From: Enterobacter chuandaensis
Lineage (GTDB): Bacteria > Pseudomonadota > Gammaproteobacteria > Enterobacterales > Enterobacteriaceae
NCBI RefSeq assembly: GCF_003594915.1
Contig: NZ_QZCS01000002.1
Location: 1-64,000, forward strand
Direction of reading: 5' to 3'
DNA length: 64,000 nt
Below are positions 48,027 to 59,632 of this stretch, one piece after another (the first letter of the stretch is position 1; every line of letters starts with the position of its first letter). The notes beneath the pieces were generated by a model. It did no database searches. It was not told the DNA's origin and saw only the letters and a program-made list of their open reading frames with translations. A program made the position numbers and the translations under genes.

Positions 48027-48176
48027 TTAATGCTGCTTTTTCGCCCGGTCTCTGTGACCAATGTTCGAAAAGACGTTGAACACTTCACCCAGGCCGTAGA
48101 TGGCACCGAGGATGATGGCCATCACTACTGGTACCATGATCACGGCGAATACCAGACTTTTCAACAACTCTAACAT
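48027..48176 (-). CDS. acrZ: AcrB-associated small membrane protein AcrZ
   Basis: A 49-residue protein with one N-terminal membrane helix and a basic tail '[10 protein letters not shown]'. It is nearly identical to E. coli AcrZ, which binds AcrB and widens the drug range of the AcrAB-TolC pump. The start at 48176 restores the family N-terminus [10 protein letters not shown]. It lies between modE and modA, as in E. coli. Confidence 0.95.
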   Translation of the reverse strand: MLELLKSLVFAVIMVPVVMAIILGAIYGLGEVFNVFSNIGHRDRAKKQH

Positions 48177-48303
48177 GGTTTTCTCCAGATTTTGTGAATG
48201 GCTTATTCTACCCTGAAAAGTAAGAAAAACATCCCCTTTTGTGCGGTGCGCTTTGCGCCCTGCACCATTTGGGTCACAATAGCCTTTTTGCCAGGACACT
48301 GTT

Positions 48304-49092
48304 ATGCAGGCCGAAATCCTTCTTACTCTCCGACTTCAGCAAAAGCTTTTCGCCGACCCCAGACGCATGGCCCTGCTTAAACAAATAGAACAAACCGGCT
48401 CAATAAGCCAGGGGGCAAAAAACGCCGGTATTAGCTATAAAAGCGCCTGGGATGCCATCAATGACATGAACACCCTGAGCGAGCATCCGCTGGTGGACAG
48501 AGCCACTGGCGGAAAAGGCGGTGGAGGTGCGGTCGTCACGCGCTACGGCCAGCGACTGATTCAGCTTTACGATCTTCTGGCCCAGATCCAGCAAAAAGCG
48601 TTTGATGTCCTGAGCGACGACGATAACGTTCCGCTGGACAGTTTGCTGGCCGCCATTTCCCGCTTCTCGTTACAAACCAGCGCCCGCAACCAGTGGTTTG
48701 GAACGGTGACGGCGCGCGACAATCTCCAGGTACAGCAGCATATTGAGATCCTGCTTGCCGATGGTGCCACCCGTCTGAAAGCGGCGATAACGGCCCAGAG
48801 CGCAGAGCGCCTTGAGCTGGATGAAGGCAAAGAGGTGCTGGTGCTGCTGAAAGCACCGTGGGTCAATATCACGCGCGACCCGGACAAGGCCAGGACCGCC
48901 GATAATCAACTGCGGGGCACCATCAGCCATATCGAACGCGGCAAGGAGCAGTGCGAGGTGCTGATGCCCCTGGCTGACGGGCAAATGCTTTGCGCCACGG
49001 TCCCGCTCAGCGAGGCGGACGGTTTAGAAGAAGGTGCTGTCGTCACCGCATATTTCAACGCGGACCGGGTGATTATCGCCACATTGTGCTGA
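48304..49092 (+). CDS. modE: Molybdate-responsive regulator ModE
   Basis: A 262-residue dimeric regulator. A winged helix-turn-helix (about 20-100) contains '[20 protein letters not shown]', and two Mop domains (about 124-190 and 195-260; '[12 protein letters not shown]' and '[15 protein letters not shown]') bind molybdate. It should act at the two ModE sites in this window. Confidence 0.97.
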   Translation: MQAEILLTLRLQQKLFADPRRMALLKQIEQTGSISQGAKNAGISYKSAWDAINDMNTLSEHPLVDRATGGKGGGGAVVTRYGQRLIQLYDLLAQIQQKAFDVLSDDDNVPLDSLLAAISRFSLQTSARNQWFGTVTARDNLQVQQHIEILLADGATRLKAAITAQSAERLELDEGKEVLVLLKAPWVNITRDPDKARTADNQLRGTISHIERGKEQCEVLMPLADGQMLCATVPLSEADGLEEGAVVTAYFNADRVIIATLC

Positions 49093-49159
49093 GCGCATTG
49101 ACAATCGCGTCGACAGTGCGTATCCCTGACAGCTGTTGCTGCAAAAAATGGGATAAATC

Positions 49160-50632
49160 ATGTCATCATTGCATATTTCGCAAGGCACGTTTCGTCTTAG
49201 CGATACCCGAACGCTGAGGATTGCCGATCTAACAATACGCGCGGGTGAAAGCTGGGCGTTTGTCGGTACTAACGGCAGCGGTAAATCCGCGCTGGCCCGC
49301 GCGCTGGCCGGAGAGCTTCCCTTTCTTAAAGGCGAATGCCGTAGCGATTTCACGCGCCTGAAGCGCCTTTCCTTTGAACAGCTGCAAAAGCTGGTCAGTG
49401 ACGAATGGCAGCGCAACAACACCGATTTACTCAGTCCTGGCGAAGAAGACACTGGCCGCACAGCGGCAGAAATTATTCAGGATGAGGTGAAAGATCCCGC
49501 CCGCTGCCAGCATCTGGCTGAACAGTTTGGCATTTCCGCGCTGCTGAACCGGCGCTTTAAGTACCTCTCTACCGGCGAGACGCGAAAAACGCTGCTGTGT
49601 CAGGCGCTCATGGGGCAGCCGGAGCTGCTGATTCTGGATGAGCCCTTTGACGGGCTGGATGTTCACTCCCGCGCCCAGCTGGCTGCCCTGCTGGGCTCGC
49701 TGAACCAGGAAGGCTATATGATCGTACTGGTGCTGAACCGCTTTGACGAAATTCCTGATTTCGTGCAGAACGCGGGCGTGCTGGCAGACTGTAGCCTGAT
49801 CGAAACCGGGGAAAAATCCACGCTGCTCAGGCAGGCGCTGATTGCCCAGCTTGCGCACAGCGAAAAAATGGCGGGCATTGCGCTGCCGGATCCCGACGCG
49901 CCGGCAGCACGCCACGGTCTCGATCCCCGACAGCCGCTTATCGTCCTGCGCGATGGCGTCGTCTCCTATGACGAACGACCGATCCTGAATCACCTCAGCT
50001 GGACGGTCAATCCTGACGAACACTGGCAGATTGTCGGCCCCAACGGTGCGGGGAAATCCACGCTGCTGAGCCTGGTAACCGGCGATCACCCGCAGGGCTA
50101 CAGCAACGATCTGACGCTATTTGGCCGCCGTCGCGGCAGCGGCGAAACCATCTGGGATATCAAAAAGCACATTGGCTACGTCAGCAGCAGCCTGCACCTG
50201 GATTACCGGGTCAGTACTACGGTACGGAACGTGATCCTTTCCGGGTATTTTGATTCCATCGGCATTTATCAGGCGGTGTCGGACAAACAGCATAAGCTGG
50301 CCCAGCAGTGGCTGGATATTTTGGGCATGGACAGCCGGGTCGCTGACGCGCCGTTTCATAGCCTGTCGTGGGGGCAGCAGCGCCTGGCATTGATCGTACG
50401 CGCGCTGGTAAAACACCCGACGCTGTTAATTCTGGACGAGCCGCTTCAGGGACTCGATCCGCTTAACCGACAGCTGGTCCGCCGCTTTGTGGACGTGCTG
50501 ATTGGCGAAGGCGAAACGCAACTGCTGTTCGTTTCACACCATGCCGAAGATGCCCCCGCCTGTATCACCCATCGCCTTGAGTTTGTCGCCTGCGGCGAGG
50601 GTTATCGCTACCTTCTCAGCAACCTCGAGTAA
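49160..50632 (+). CDS. modF: Tandem ABC ATPase ModF
   Basis: A 490-residue protein with two ATP-binding domains, the E. coli length. First Walker A 'GTNGSGKS' (about 34-41); second 'GPNGAGKST' (about 296-304), with 'LLILDEP' and 'LILDEPLQG' Walker B motifs and the signatures 'LSTGETRK' and 'LSWGQQR'. Follows modE by 67 bases; no partner permease is encoded here. The exact role in molybdenum metabolism is unknown. Confidence 0.95.
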   Translation: MSSLHISQGTFRLSDTRTLRIADLTIRAGESWAFVGTNGSGKSALARALAGELPFLKGECRSDFTRLKRLSFEQLQKLVSDEWQRNNTDLLSPGEEDTGRTAAEIIQDEVKDPARCQHLAEQFGISALLNRRFKYLSTGETRKTLLCQALMGQPELLILDEPFDGLDVHSRAQLAALLGSLNQEGYMIVLVLNRFDEIPDFVQNAGVLADCSLIETGEKSTLLRQALIAQLAHSEKMAGIALPDPDAPAARHGLDPRQPLIVLRDGVVSYDERPILNHLSWTVNPDEHWQIVGPNGAGKSTLLSLVTGDHPQGYSNDLTLFGRRRGSGETIWDIKKHIGYVSSSLHLDYRVSTTVRNVILSGYFDSIGIYQAVSDKQHKLAQQWLDILGMDSRVADAPFHSLSWGQQRLALIVRALVKHPTLLILDEPLQGLDPLNRQLVRRFVDVLIGEGETQLLFVSHHAEDAPACITHRLEFVACGEGYRYLLSNLE

Positions 50633-50636
50633 CCAT

Positions 50637-50659
50637 GGAGGGCATTGCCCTCCTCTTTT
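50637..50659 (+). terminator. Terminator after modF
   Basis: GGAGGGC and GCCCTCC with a three-base loop, followed by TCTTTTC. It precedes the gal promoter region. Confidence 0.75.
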
Positions 50660-50738
50660 CAGATAACTTGCATCAATACATCCCTATCTCTTTGATCTAG
50701 AATGCTCTGAGTCATCAAAAAAGTGAGTATGAAAACGA

Positions 50739-50867
50739 GTGTAAACGATTCCACTATTTTATCCCATGTCACACTTTTCGCGTCTCTGTTATGCTATGGT
50801 TATTACATACCATAGGCCCAATGGAGCGAATTATGCGAGTTCTGGTAACAGGTGGTAGCGGTTACAT
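50739..50867. promoter_or_regulatory. gal operon control region (OE, CRP, P2/P1, OI)
   Basis: External operator GTGTAAACGATTCCAC (50739-50754) and internal operator GTGGTAGCGGTTACAT (50852-50867), inside galE, are identical in sequence to E. coli and lie 113 bases apart centre to centre, the spacing that GalR/HU loops. Between them are the CRP site ATGTCACACTTTTCGC (50766-50781) and overlapping -10 elements TATGCT and TATGGT for P2 and P1. The whole gal switch is thus conserved. Confidence 0.95.
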
Positions 50868-51849
50868 AGGAAGTCATACCTGTGTGCAGCTGCTGCAAAA
50901 TGGTCACGATGTGATCATCCTCGACAACCTGTGCAATAGTAAGCGCAGCGTGCTGCCGGTGATTGAACGTCTTGGCGGTAAACAGCCGACCTTCGTGGAA
51001 GGCGACATCCGCAACGAAGCGCTGATGACCGAGATCCTTCACGACCACGCCATCGAAGCGGTGATCCACTTCGCGGGTCTGAAAGCGGTTGGTGAATCCG
51101 TTGCGAAACCGCTTGAGTATTACGACAACAACGTCAACGGCACCCTGCGTCTGATCTCCGCCATGCGCGCGGCGAACGTCAAAAACTTTATCTTTAGCTC
51201 CTCCGCCACCGTCTATGGCGATCAGCCAAAAATCCCTTACGTGGAAAGCTTCCCGACCGGCACGCCGCAAAGCCCGTACGGAAAAAGCAAGCTGATGGTG
51301 GAACAGATCCTGACCGACCTGCAAAAAGCCCAGCCAGAGTGGAGCATCGCGCTGCTGCGCTACTTCAACCCGGTTGGCGCGCATCCTTCTGGAGACATGG
51401 GTGAAGATCCGCAGGGTATCCCGAACAACCTGATGCCGTACATCGCCCAGGTGGCCGTGGGTCGCCGCGACTCGCTGGCGATTTTTGGCAATGACTACCC
51501 GACCGAAGACGGTACCGGCGTGCGTGACTATATTCACGTGATGGATTTAGCAGACGGCCACGTTGCGGCCATGCAGCAGCTGGCTGACAAGCCGGGCGTG
51601 CATATTTACAACCTCGGCGCCGGGGTCGGCAGCAGTGTGCTGGACGTGGTCAACGCCTTCAGCAAAGCCTGCGGTAAGCCGGTGAACTACCACTTCGCGC
51701 CGCGTCGCGAAGGCGATCTTCCGGCTTACTGGGCCGATGCCTCCAAAGCCGACAAAGAGCTTAACTGGCGTGTCACCCGCACGCTTGATGAAATGGCACA
51801 GGATACCTGGCACTGGCAGTCTCGCCACCCGCAGGGTTATCCGGACTAA
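50833..51849 (+). CDS. galE: UDP-glucose 4-epimerase GalE
   Basis: A 338-residue short-chain dehydrogenase. NAD-binding 'GGSGYIGSH' is at 7-15, and the catalytic Ser in 'SSSATVYGD' with Tyr/Lys in 'SPYGKSK'. The ATG at 50833 was chosen over an upstream frame because it leaves the P1/P2 promoters outside and matches E. coli. First gene of galETKM. Confidence 0.98.
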   Translation: MRVLVTGGSGYIGSHTCVQLLQNGHDVIILDNLCNSKRSVLPVIERLGGKQPTFVEGDIRNEALMTEILHDHAIEAVIHFAGLKAVGESVAKPLEYYDNNVNGTLRLISAMRAANVKNFIFSSSATVYGDQPKIPYVESFPTGTPQSPYGKSKLMVEQILTDLQKAQPEWSIALLRYFNPVGAHPSGDMGEDPQGIPNNLMPYIAQVAVGRRDSLAIFGNDYPTEDGTGVRDYIHVMDLADGHVAAMQQLADKPGVHIYNLGAGVGSSVLDVVNAFSKACGKPVNYHFAPRREGDLPAYWADASKADKELNWRVTRTLDEMAQDTWHWQSRHPQGYPD

Positions 51850-51858
51850 GGATCCTTC

Positions 51859-52905
51859 ATGACTTCGTTTAATCCCGTCGATCATCCGCATCGTCGTTTT
51901 AACCCGCTAAGCGGGCAATGGATTTTGGTCTCTCCGCATCGCGCCAAGCGCCCCTGGCAGGGGGCGCAGGAGACGCCTGCAAAACAGACGCTGCCACAGC
52001 ACGACCCGGACTGCTTCCTCTGTCCGGGCAACACGCGCGTGACCGGGGATAAAAACCCGGACTACAAAGGCACCTTCGTGTTTACCAACGATTTTGCCGC
52101 CCTGATGACAGACACCCCGGACGCGCCCGCGAGCCACGACCCGCTGATGCGTTGCGAAAGCGCGCGCGGTACCAGCCGCGTCATTTGCTTCTCGCCCGAT
52201 CACAGCAAAACGCTGCCGGAGCTGAGCGTTGACGCCCTGAAAGAGGTGGTCAGCACCTGGCAGGCGCAAACCGCTGAGCTGGGGCAGAGCTACCCGTGGG
52301 TGCAGGTATTCGAAAATAAAGGCGCGGCGATGGGCTGCTCTAACCCGCATCCGCACGGCCAAATCTGGGCGAACAGCTTCCTGCCCAACGAAGCCGAGCG
52401 TGAGGACCGTCTGCAAAAAACCTATTTCGCAGAAAACGGCTCACCTATGCTGGTGGACTACACTCAGCGCGAGCTGGCCGACGGCAGCCGTACCGTCGTG
52501 GAAACCGAACACTGGCTGGCGGTCGTGCCTTACTGGGCCGCCTGGCCGTTCGAAACGCTGCTGCTGCCGAAAGCGCACGTTCAGCGCATTACCGATCTCA
52601 GCGACGCGCAGCGTGATGACCTTGCGCTGGCGCTGAAAAAGCTGACCAGCCGTTACGACAACCTGTTCCAGTGCTCCTTCCCCTACTCCATGGGCTGGCA
52701 CGGCGCACCGTTTAACGGTGAGGATAATCAGCACTGGCAGCTGCACGCCCATTTCTATCCGCCGCTGCTGCGCTCCGCGACGGTGCGTAAATTCATGGTG
52801 GGCTATGAAATGCTGGCGGAAACCCAGCGTGACCTGACGGCGGAACAGGCGGCAGAACGTCTGCGTGCCGTCAGCGACGTCCACTATCGCGAATCAGGAG
52901 TCTAA
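51859..52905 (+). CDS. galT: Galactose-1-phosphate uridylyltransferase GalT
   Basis: A 348-residue transferase. The active-site 'NPHPHGQIW' carries the His that is uridylylated. Zinc-binding residues are in 'DCFLCPGN'. It swaps UMP between UDP-glucose and galactose-1-phosphate in the Leloir pathway. Nine bases after galE. Confidence 0.98.
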   Translation: MTSFNPVDHPHRRFNPLSGQWILVSPHRAKRPWQGAQETPAKQTLPQHDPDCFLCPGNTRVTGDKNPDYKGTFVFTNDFAALMTDTPDAPASHDPLMRCESARGTSRVICFSPDHSKTLPELSVDALKEVVSTWQAQTAELGQSYPWVQVFENKGAAMGCSNPHPHGQIWANSFLPNEAEREDRLQKTYFAENGSPMLVDYTQRELADGSRTVVETEHWLAVVPYWAAWPFETLLLPKAHVQRITDLSDAQRDDLALALKKLTSRYDNLFQCSFPYSMGWHGAPFNGEDNQHWQLHAHFYPPLLRSATVRKFMVGYEMLAETQRDLTAEQAAERLRAVSDVHYRESGV

Positions 52906-52909
52906 AAAA

Positions 52910-54051
<1,142 letters not shown>

Positions 54052-54058
<7 letters not shown>

Positions 54059-55092
54059 ACGAAACGCCTACCCTCGCACCGGATGGACTGCCGTATCGCC
54101 TGTTAACCCTGCGCAACAGCGCGGGGATGGTGGTTACGCTGATGGACTGGGGTGCGACCCTTCTTTCTGCCCGTGTACCGATGCCGGACGGCAGCGTGCG
54201 CGAAACCCTGCTGGGCTGCGCCTCGCCCGAGCAGTACGTTAATCAGTCTGCCTATCTGGGCGCATCCGTGGGGCGCTATGCTAACCGCATCGCGAAGAGC
54301 CGTTTTGAACTCGACGGCGTGCAGTACCCCCTGCTGCCAAGCCAGGGCGAAAACCAACTGCACGGCGGCCCGGACGGGTTTGATAAGCGCCGCTGGAAGA
54401 TCGTTCGTCAAAACGACGGCGAAGTGCTGTTCTCGCTGGATTCGCTTGATGGCGATCAGGGCTTCCCGGGGAACCTTACCGCGTCCGCGCGCTTTACGCT
54501 GACGGACGATAACCGTATTGCCATTGAATACCGTGCGACGGTCGATAAGCCGTGCCCGGTTAACCTGACTAACCATGCGTATTTCAACCTGGACGGTAAC
54601 CAGTGCGACGTGCGCAACCACAAGCTGCAGATCCTGGCGGATGCGTATCTGCCGGTTGACGAGATGGGCATTCCGTATCAGGGCCTCAAAGACGTGAGCG
54701 GGACCAGCTTTGATTTCCGCAGCGCTAAGGTTATCGCCGAGGATTTCCTGAGCGATGACGATCAGCGCAAGGTAAAAGGTTACGATCACGCGTTTCTGCT
54801 GCAGGCAAAGGGCGACGTGAAACAGCCTGCCGCGCAGGTCTGGTCTGCGGATGAGAAACTGCAGATGACGGTGTATACCTCCGCCCCTGCCCTGCAGTTT
54901 TACTCAGGCAACTACCTCGGCGGCACGACGGCGCGCGAACACGATGAGTACAGCGACTGGCAAGGACTGGCGCTGGAGAGCGAGTTCCTGCCGGACAGCC
55001 CAAACCATCCGGAATGGCCGCAGCCGGACTGCGTGCTGCGCCCGGGTGAAGAGTACGTGAGCGTAACGGAATACCATTTTATTTCACATTAA
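54052..55092 (+). CDS. galM: Galactose mutarotase GalM
   Basis: A 346-residue aldose 1-epimerase that interconverts alpha and beta sugars before GalK acts. Catalytic His in '[11 protein letters not shown]' and Glu in 'LALESEF' are present. It starts with GTG at 54052, as in E. coli, and overlaps galK by seven bases. Confidence 0.96.
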
Positions 55093-55098
55093 TTTCCC

Positions 55099-55123
55099 GC
55101 CCTCCCCCCCGGAGGGCTTTTTT
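55099..55123 (+). terminator. gal operon terminator
   Basis: Arms GCCCTCC and GGAGGGC with a five-C loop, then TTTTTT. It ends the galETKM transcript. Confidence 0.85.
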
Positions 55124-55256
55124 CTGCGCCTCTTGCTGAAAATAGCGCCGATCGCAGACAAAATCATAACCCTGAATTCACAAGCATCTTACACTCAGAG
55201 ACTATTTTCGCTATGGTTAGTGTTAAGCGTTGCTGGTGGCACGGCCACGGCAATAT

Positions 55257-55275
55257 AATGAGAATTGTTATCATT
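55257..55275. promoter_or_regulatory. Fur box upstream of gpmA
   Basis: AATGAGAATTGTTATCATT matches the Fur 19-mer consensus GATAATGATAATCATTATC well in the central inverted halves. It is 24-42 bases before the gpmA start. E. coli gpmA is reported to be Fur-repressed. Confidence 0.75.
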
Positions 55276-55298
55276 CTAAAATGCTTGAGGAGTAAGAT

Positions 55299-56051
55299 AT
55301 GGCTGTAACTAAGCTGGTCCTGGTGCGTCACGGCGAAAGCCAGTGGAACAACGAAAACCGCTTTACCGGTTGGTACGACGTTGATCTGTCCGAGAAAGGC
55401 GTAAGCGAAGCAAAAGCAGCGGGTAAACTGCTGAAGGAAGAAGGCTTCAGCTTTGATTTTGCTTACACCTCTGTGCTGAAACGTGCCATCCACACCCTGT
55501 GGAACGTGCTGGATGAACTGGATCAGGCCTGGCTGCCGGTAGAGAAATCCTGGAAACTGAACGAGCGTCACTACGGTGCGCTGCAGGGTCTTAACAAAGC
55601 GGAAACCGCTGAGAAATACGGCGACGAGCAGGTTAAGCAGTGGCGTCGCGGCTTCGCGGTAACCCCGCCAGAGCTGACCAAAGATGACGAGCGCTATCCA
55701 GGCCACGACCCGCGCTACGCGAAACTGACCGACGCTGAGCTGCCAACCACCGAGAGCCTGGCGCTGACCATCGACCGCGTGGTGCCTTACTGGAACGAAA
55801 CCATTCTGCCACGCCTGAAAAGCGGCGAGCGCGTGATCATCGCCGCTCACGGTAACTCCCTGCGTGCGCTGGTGAAATACCTGGACAACATGGGTGAAGA
55901 CGAAATTCTCGAACTGAACATCCCAACCGGCGTACCGCTGGTGTATGAGTTCGACGAAAACTTCAAGCCAATCAAACATTACTATCTGGGTAACGCGGAC
56001 GAGATCGCAGCGAAAGCAGCGGCTGTGGCGAACCAGGGTAAAGCGAAGTAA
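55299..56051 (+). CDS. gpmA: 2,3-bisphosphoglycerate-dependent phosphoglycerate mutase GpmA
   Basis: A 250-residue glycolytic enzyme of the histidine phosphatase superfamily. The phospho-accepting His is in '[10 protein letters not shown]', and the second catalytic His in '[11 protein letters not shown]'. Length equals E. coli. It interconverts 3- and 2-phosphoglycerate. Transcribed alone behind a Fur box. Confidence 0.97.
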   Translation: MAVTKLVLVRHGESQWNNENRFTGWYDVDLSEKGVSEAKAAGKLLKEEGFSFDFAYTSVLKRAIHTLWNVLDELDQAWLPVEKSWKLNERHYGALQGLNKAETAEKYGDEQVKQWRRGFAVTPPELTKDDERYPGHDPRYAKLTDAELPTTESLALTIDRVVPYWNETILPRLKSGERVIIAAHGNSLRALVKYLDNMGEDEILELNIPTGVPLVYEFDENFKPIKHYYLGNADEIAAKAAAVANQGKAK

Positions 56052-56064
56052 TTTTCGCCAGATA

Positions 56065-56099
56065 TAAAAAAAGCGCGGAGCCTTCCGCGCTTTTTTATT
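56065..56099. terminator. Bidirectional terminator between gpmA and aroG
   Basis: AAGCGCGGA and TCCGCGCTT with a short loop, A-run on the left and T-run on the right. It serves both convergent genes. Confidence 0.9.
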
Positions 56100-56112
56100 T
56101 TTGCGAGAGAAC

Positions 56113-57165
56113 TCAGCCGCGACGCGCTTTTACCGCATTCGCCAGCTGACGCAGGATGGTGTCGGTATCGTCCCAGCCGATGCAGGCATCGGTGACGCTC
56201 TTGCCATACACCAGCGGTTCGCTGCCTTCCAGGTTCTGGTTCCCTTCAACCAGATGGCTTTCAATCATCACCCCGATCACCGCCTTCTCACCACCGGCAA
56301 TCTGCTGACAGACGTCTGCCCCGACTTCCATCTGTTTTTTAAACTGCTTGCTGGAGTTGGCATGGCTGAAGTCGATCATAACCTGCGGTGGCAGCCCCGC
56401 TTTTTCCAGCCCGGCCTTCACCTCTGCCACATGTTTTGCACTGTAGTTTGGCTCTTTACCGCCGCGCAGAATGATATGGCAGTCACCGTTCCCGCTGGTG
56501 TTAACGATGGCGGAGTGGCCCCATTTGGTCACGGACAGGAAGCAGTGCGGCGCACCCGCGGCGTTGATGGCGTCGATAGCCACCTTAATGGTGCCGTCAG
56601 TGCCGTTTTTGAAGCCCACCGGGCAAGAGAGACCGGACGCCAGCTCGCGGTGCACCTGAGATTCGGTGGTGCGCGCCCCAATAGCGCCCCAGCTCATCAG
56701 GTCTGCCAGGTATTGTGGCGTAATCATATCCAGGAACTCACCGGCCGCAGGCAGGCCGCTGTCGTTGATCTCCAGCAGCAGCTTGCGGGCAATGCGCAGT
56801 CCATCGTTGATCTGGAAGCTGTTATCCATGTGCGGATCGTTAATCAGCCCTTTCCAGCCCACGGTGGTACGCGGCTTTTCAAAATAGACGCGCATCACAA
56901 TTTCCAGCTCGCCCTTCAGCTCTTCGCGCAGCAGGAGCAGTTTTGCCGCGTACTCTTTTGCCGCAGCAGGATCGTGAATAGAACACGGGCCAATCACCAC
57001 CAGAAGACGATCGTCATTACCTTTCAGGATCTTGTGGATCGCTTTACGAGCATGAGAAACCGTGTTTGCGGCATTTTCAGTGGCGGGGAATTTCTCAAGG
57101 AGTGCTACAGGAGGTAATAACTCATTGATCTCTTTAATGCGTAAATCGTCGTTCTGATAATTCAT
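56113..57165 (-). CDS. aroG: Phenylalanine-sensitive DAHP synthase AroG
   Basis: A 350-residue class I-alpha DAHP synthase, the E. coli length. Metal and substrate motifs include 'GPCSIHDP', 'KPRTTVGWKGL' and 'DFSHANSSKQ'. It condenses phosphoenolpyruvate and erythrose 4-phosphate at the entry of aromatic synthesis, and it is feedback-inhibited by phenylalanine. A TyrR box lies in the leader. Confidence 0.97.
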   Translation of the reverse strand: MNYQNDDLRIKEINELLPPVALLEKFPATENAANTVSHARKAIHKILKGNDDRLLVVIGPCSIHDPAAAKEYAAKLLLLREELKGELEIVMRVYFEKPRTTVGWKGLINDPHMDNSFQINDGLRIARKLLLEINDSGLPAAGEFLDMITPQYLADLMSWGAIGARTTESQVHRELASGLSCPVGFKNGTDGTIKVAIDAINAAGAPHCFLSVTKWGHSAIVNTSGNGDCHIILRGGKEPNYSAKHVAEVKAGLEKAGLPPQVMIDFSHANSSKQFKKQMEVGADVCQQIAGGEKAVIGVMIESHLVEGNQNLEGSEPLVYGKSVTDACIGWDDTDTILRQLANAVKARRG

Positions 57166-57235
57166 TTTCTTTCCAGCTCTGCCATATCTTTAGTAATGAA
57201 AGCAATCCTTTCAATCTATCTTGTCGACCAGGAAG

Positions 57236-57253
57236 TGTAAACACGGTTTTACA
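57236..57253. promoter_or_regulatory. TyrR box of aroG
   Basis: TGTAAACACGGTTTTACA is TGTAAA-N6-TTTACA, the perfect strong TyrR box, 71-88 bases upstream of the aroG start. The 303-base gap to ybgS holds nothing else that I can name. Confidence 0.92.
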
Positions 57254-57468
57254 CTTCACGCAGATAATTCCTGGAATTCGCCTAAAAATCGCCACAAAAT
57301 AGCGAAAAATGAGATCTAACCTAAGCTTTTTAACTGTAACAACCATTTTTAAACGCTTAAACGCGATTCCCTACTGACGAAAGTCCGTAAGGCGGAATCT
57401 TTCGCCTCTGAAAAGATGCACTGTTGGAGAATGTTATCCAGCGTAACGACAAGAACAGGAGCACCATC

Positions 57469-57849
57469 ATGAAAATGACAAAATTGACCACCCTCTTCCT
57501 GACTGCCACACTCACCCTTGCCAGCGGCAGCGTCCTGGCCGCAGAAACGGGTGCTTCAGACAGCAACGGCGATGCGAATGCGGCCGCCGCAGCAGGCCAG
57601 CCCGCTCCTGATGCGAAACAGAATATCGCCCCAAATAATGTCGATAACAGCCAGATCAATACCGGCAACACCAATACCGGCGGTACCATGCTGCATCCGA
57701 ACGGTAGCGCTTCCGGTACCATGAATCATGACAATATGAGTTCGGATGAGGTTCACAAGAACTCGATGTGTAAGGACGGCAAGTGCCCGGATCCGAACGA
57801 CAAAGTGGGTAATGACGCCAACACTAAAACCGATGGCACAACCCAATAA
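57469..57849 (+). CDS. ybgS: Homeobox-like secreted protein YbgS
   Basis: A 126-residue protein with signal peptide about 1-24 (cleavage after VLA), then a low-complexity Asn/Gly/Asp-rich region and a conserved '[17 protein letters not shown]' near the C-terminus. Same length as E. coli YbgS; function unknown. The ATG at 57469 after GGAGC was preferred over an upstream in-frame ATG because it starts the signal peptide. Confidence 0.92.
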   Translation: MKMTKLTTLFLTATLTLASGSVLAAETGASDSNGDANAAAAAGQPAPDAKQNIAPNNVDNSQINTGNTNTGGTMLHPNGSASGTMNHDNMSSDEVHKNSMCKDGKCPDPNDKVGNDANTKTDGTTQ

Positions 57850-57867
57850 TTCTTGATGCGTTAAATG

Positions 57868-57899
57868 CGAAAGGAGAGCCCAGGCTCTCCTTTCTTTTT
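57868..57899 (+). terminator. Terminator after ybgS
   Basis: AAAGGAGAGCC and GGCTCTCCTTT with a two-base loop, then CTTTTT. It separates ybgS from zitB. Confidence 0.85.
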
Positions 57900-57954
57900 G
57901 GAGTAACCTGTTAAAAACGCTACACTAAAATAATAACGAATCAGGAAAGCAGAC

Positions 57955-58893
57955 ATGGCGCACACCCACTCACCCTCATCTTCTCCCGGCAATGACAATG
58001 CAAAACGACTGATGCTGGCCTTCGGCGTTACGGCCACATTTATGGTTATCGAGGTCATTGGCGGCCTGGTCTCCGGCTCGCTGGCGCTGCTGGCTGATGC
58101 CGGACACATGCTGACCGATGCCGCAGCGCTTCTTTTCGCCCTGCTGGCGGTGCAGTTTGCCCGTCGTCCTCCTAATGCGCGCCACACTTTCGGCTGGCTG
58201 AGGCTGACCACCCTTGCCGCGTTTGTTAACGCCATCGCGCTGGTGGTTATTACTGTTCTTATCGTCTGGGAGGCCGTACAGCGCTTCAGGCACCCGCAGC
58301 CGATCGCCGGGACAACAATGATGGTCATTGCCGTGGCGGGGCTGCTGGCAAATATTCTGGCGTTCTGGATTTTGCACCGCGGCAGCGGGGAAAAGAACCT
58401 CAACGTGCGCGCTGCGGCTCTGCACGTGCTGGGGGATTTACTCGGCTCAGTCGGAGCGATTGTCGCTGCGCTGGTGATCCTCTACACAGGCTGGACGCCT
58501 GTCGACCCGATTCTCTCCGTGCTGGTGTCGTGTCTGGTCTTACGCAGCGCCTGGCGACTGCTGAAGGAGAGCGTGAATGAACTGCTGGAAGGGGCACCGG
58601 CATCGATGGGCATTGACGAGCTGAAGCGCAACCTGCGCCGTACAGTCCCGGAAGTGCGTAACGTTCACCATGTTCACGTCTGGCTGGTGGGTGAAAAACC
58701 GGTCATGACGCTGCACGTTCAGGTGATCCCACCTCATGACCACGATGCGCTGCTTGAGCGCATCCAGCACTTTCTTGAGCACCACTATGAGATTGGCCAC
58801 GCCACCATCCAGATGGAGTATCAGCCCTGTAGCGGGCCGGACTGCCACCTTAACGAGGCGCAGTCCGACCATTCACATCATCATCACCATTAG
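57955..58893 (+). CDS. zitB: Zinc/cadmium efflux protein ZitB (CDF family)
   Basis: A 312-residue cation-diffusion facilitator with six membrane helices and metal-site 'HMLTDAAAL' in helix 2. Its cytosolic C-terminus ends in a His-rich tail (DHSHHHHH). It exports Zn(II) by proton exchange. Its final four bases overlap pnuC on the opposite strand. Confidence 0.96.
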   Translation: MAHTHSPSSSPGNDNAKRLMLAFGVTATFMVIEVIGGLVSGSLALLADAGHMLTDAAALLFALLAVQFARRPPNARHTFGWLRLTTLAAFVNAIALVVITVLIVWEAVQRFRHPQPIAGTTMMVIAVAGLLANILAFWILHRGSGEKNLNVRAAALHVLGDLLGSVGAIVAALVILYTGWTPVDPILSVLVSCLVLRSAWRLLKESVNELLEGAPASMGIDELKRNLRRTVPEVRNVHHVHVWLVGEKPVMTLHVQVIPPHDHDALLERIQHFLEHHYEIGHATIQMEYQPCSGPDCHLNEAQSDHSHHHHH

Positions 58894-59609
58894 CTGGAAA
58901 GCGCGTGTGAGCCTCGCTCATGCGCGCTCTTGATCCACATCCTGCTGCCGTTCAGGGCAATGAAGGTCAGCAGCAGATATTCCAGCGACATCGCATAGAC
59001 GCCCTGCAGCGCAAAAATCACCACGCTGATGACGTTGATAATCACCCACAGCAGCCAGTTCTCAACGTATTTACGGGTCATCAGGACCATCGCCGCGATC
59101 GACAGCACCATCATGCAGGAATCCCAGAACGGGAAGGCATCCGGCTGAAGCTCTGGCATCGCCACATTCAGGCCCATAGCGGACATGACTGAAACAGCAA
59201 TGCGGGTCAGGAATGCAAACACCGGGTTGATGTAGACGGTCATTAAACCAATGGCGACGACGCACGCAACGAACCAGGCGATGGCTTTCGGCAAGGGCAG
59301 CCAGCGGATCTGCAGCTCAGCCTCCTGCTGGCTGTTCTGCCGGGACCAGGCATACCAGCCGTAAATATTGGCGGCGAAGAAGAACAGCTGCAAAAGCAGG
59401 CTGGCGTACAGCTGGATCTGAAAGAAGATAATCGCAAACAGCGTAACGTTAATCAGCCCGAACGCGTAGTTGCTGATCTTCTCCAGGCTTGCCAGCCAGA
59501 TACAGAGCAAACCCGCCAGCGTGCCTACGGCTTCAATCCATGACAGGTCATAGCCACCTGCACCAATCGGTATATGAACCAGAATGTTCTGCGTGCTAAA
59601 AAAATCCAT
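58890..59609 (-). CDS. pnuC: Nicotinamide riboside transporter PnuC
   Basis: A 239-residue membrane protein of the PnuC family, with about seven helices and the family motifs 'WSRQ' and '[14 protein letters not shown]'. It takes up nicotinamide riboside, which NadR then phosphorylates. It follows nadA by 23 bases, and NadR is expected to repress both genes. Confidence 0.95.
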   Translation of the reverse strand: MDFFSTQNILVHIPIGAGGYDLSWIEAVGTLAGLLCIWLASLEKISNYAFGLINVTLFAIIFFQIQLYASLLLQLFFFAANIYGWYAWSRQNSQQEAELQIRWLPLPKAIAWFVACVVAIGLMTVYINPVFAFLTRIAVSVMSAMGLNVAMPELQPDAFPFWDSCMMVLSIAAMVLMTRKYVENWLLWVIINVISVVIFALQGVYAMSLEYLLLTFIALNGSRMWIKSAHERGSHALSS

Positions 59610-59632
59610 CTTTTCCCCAGGGCGTTTTTGAA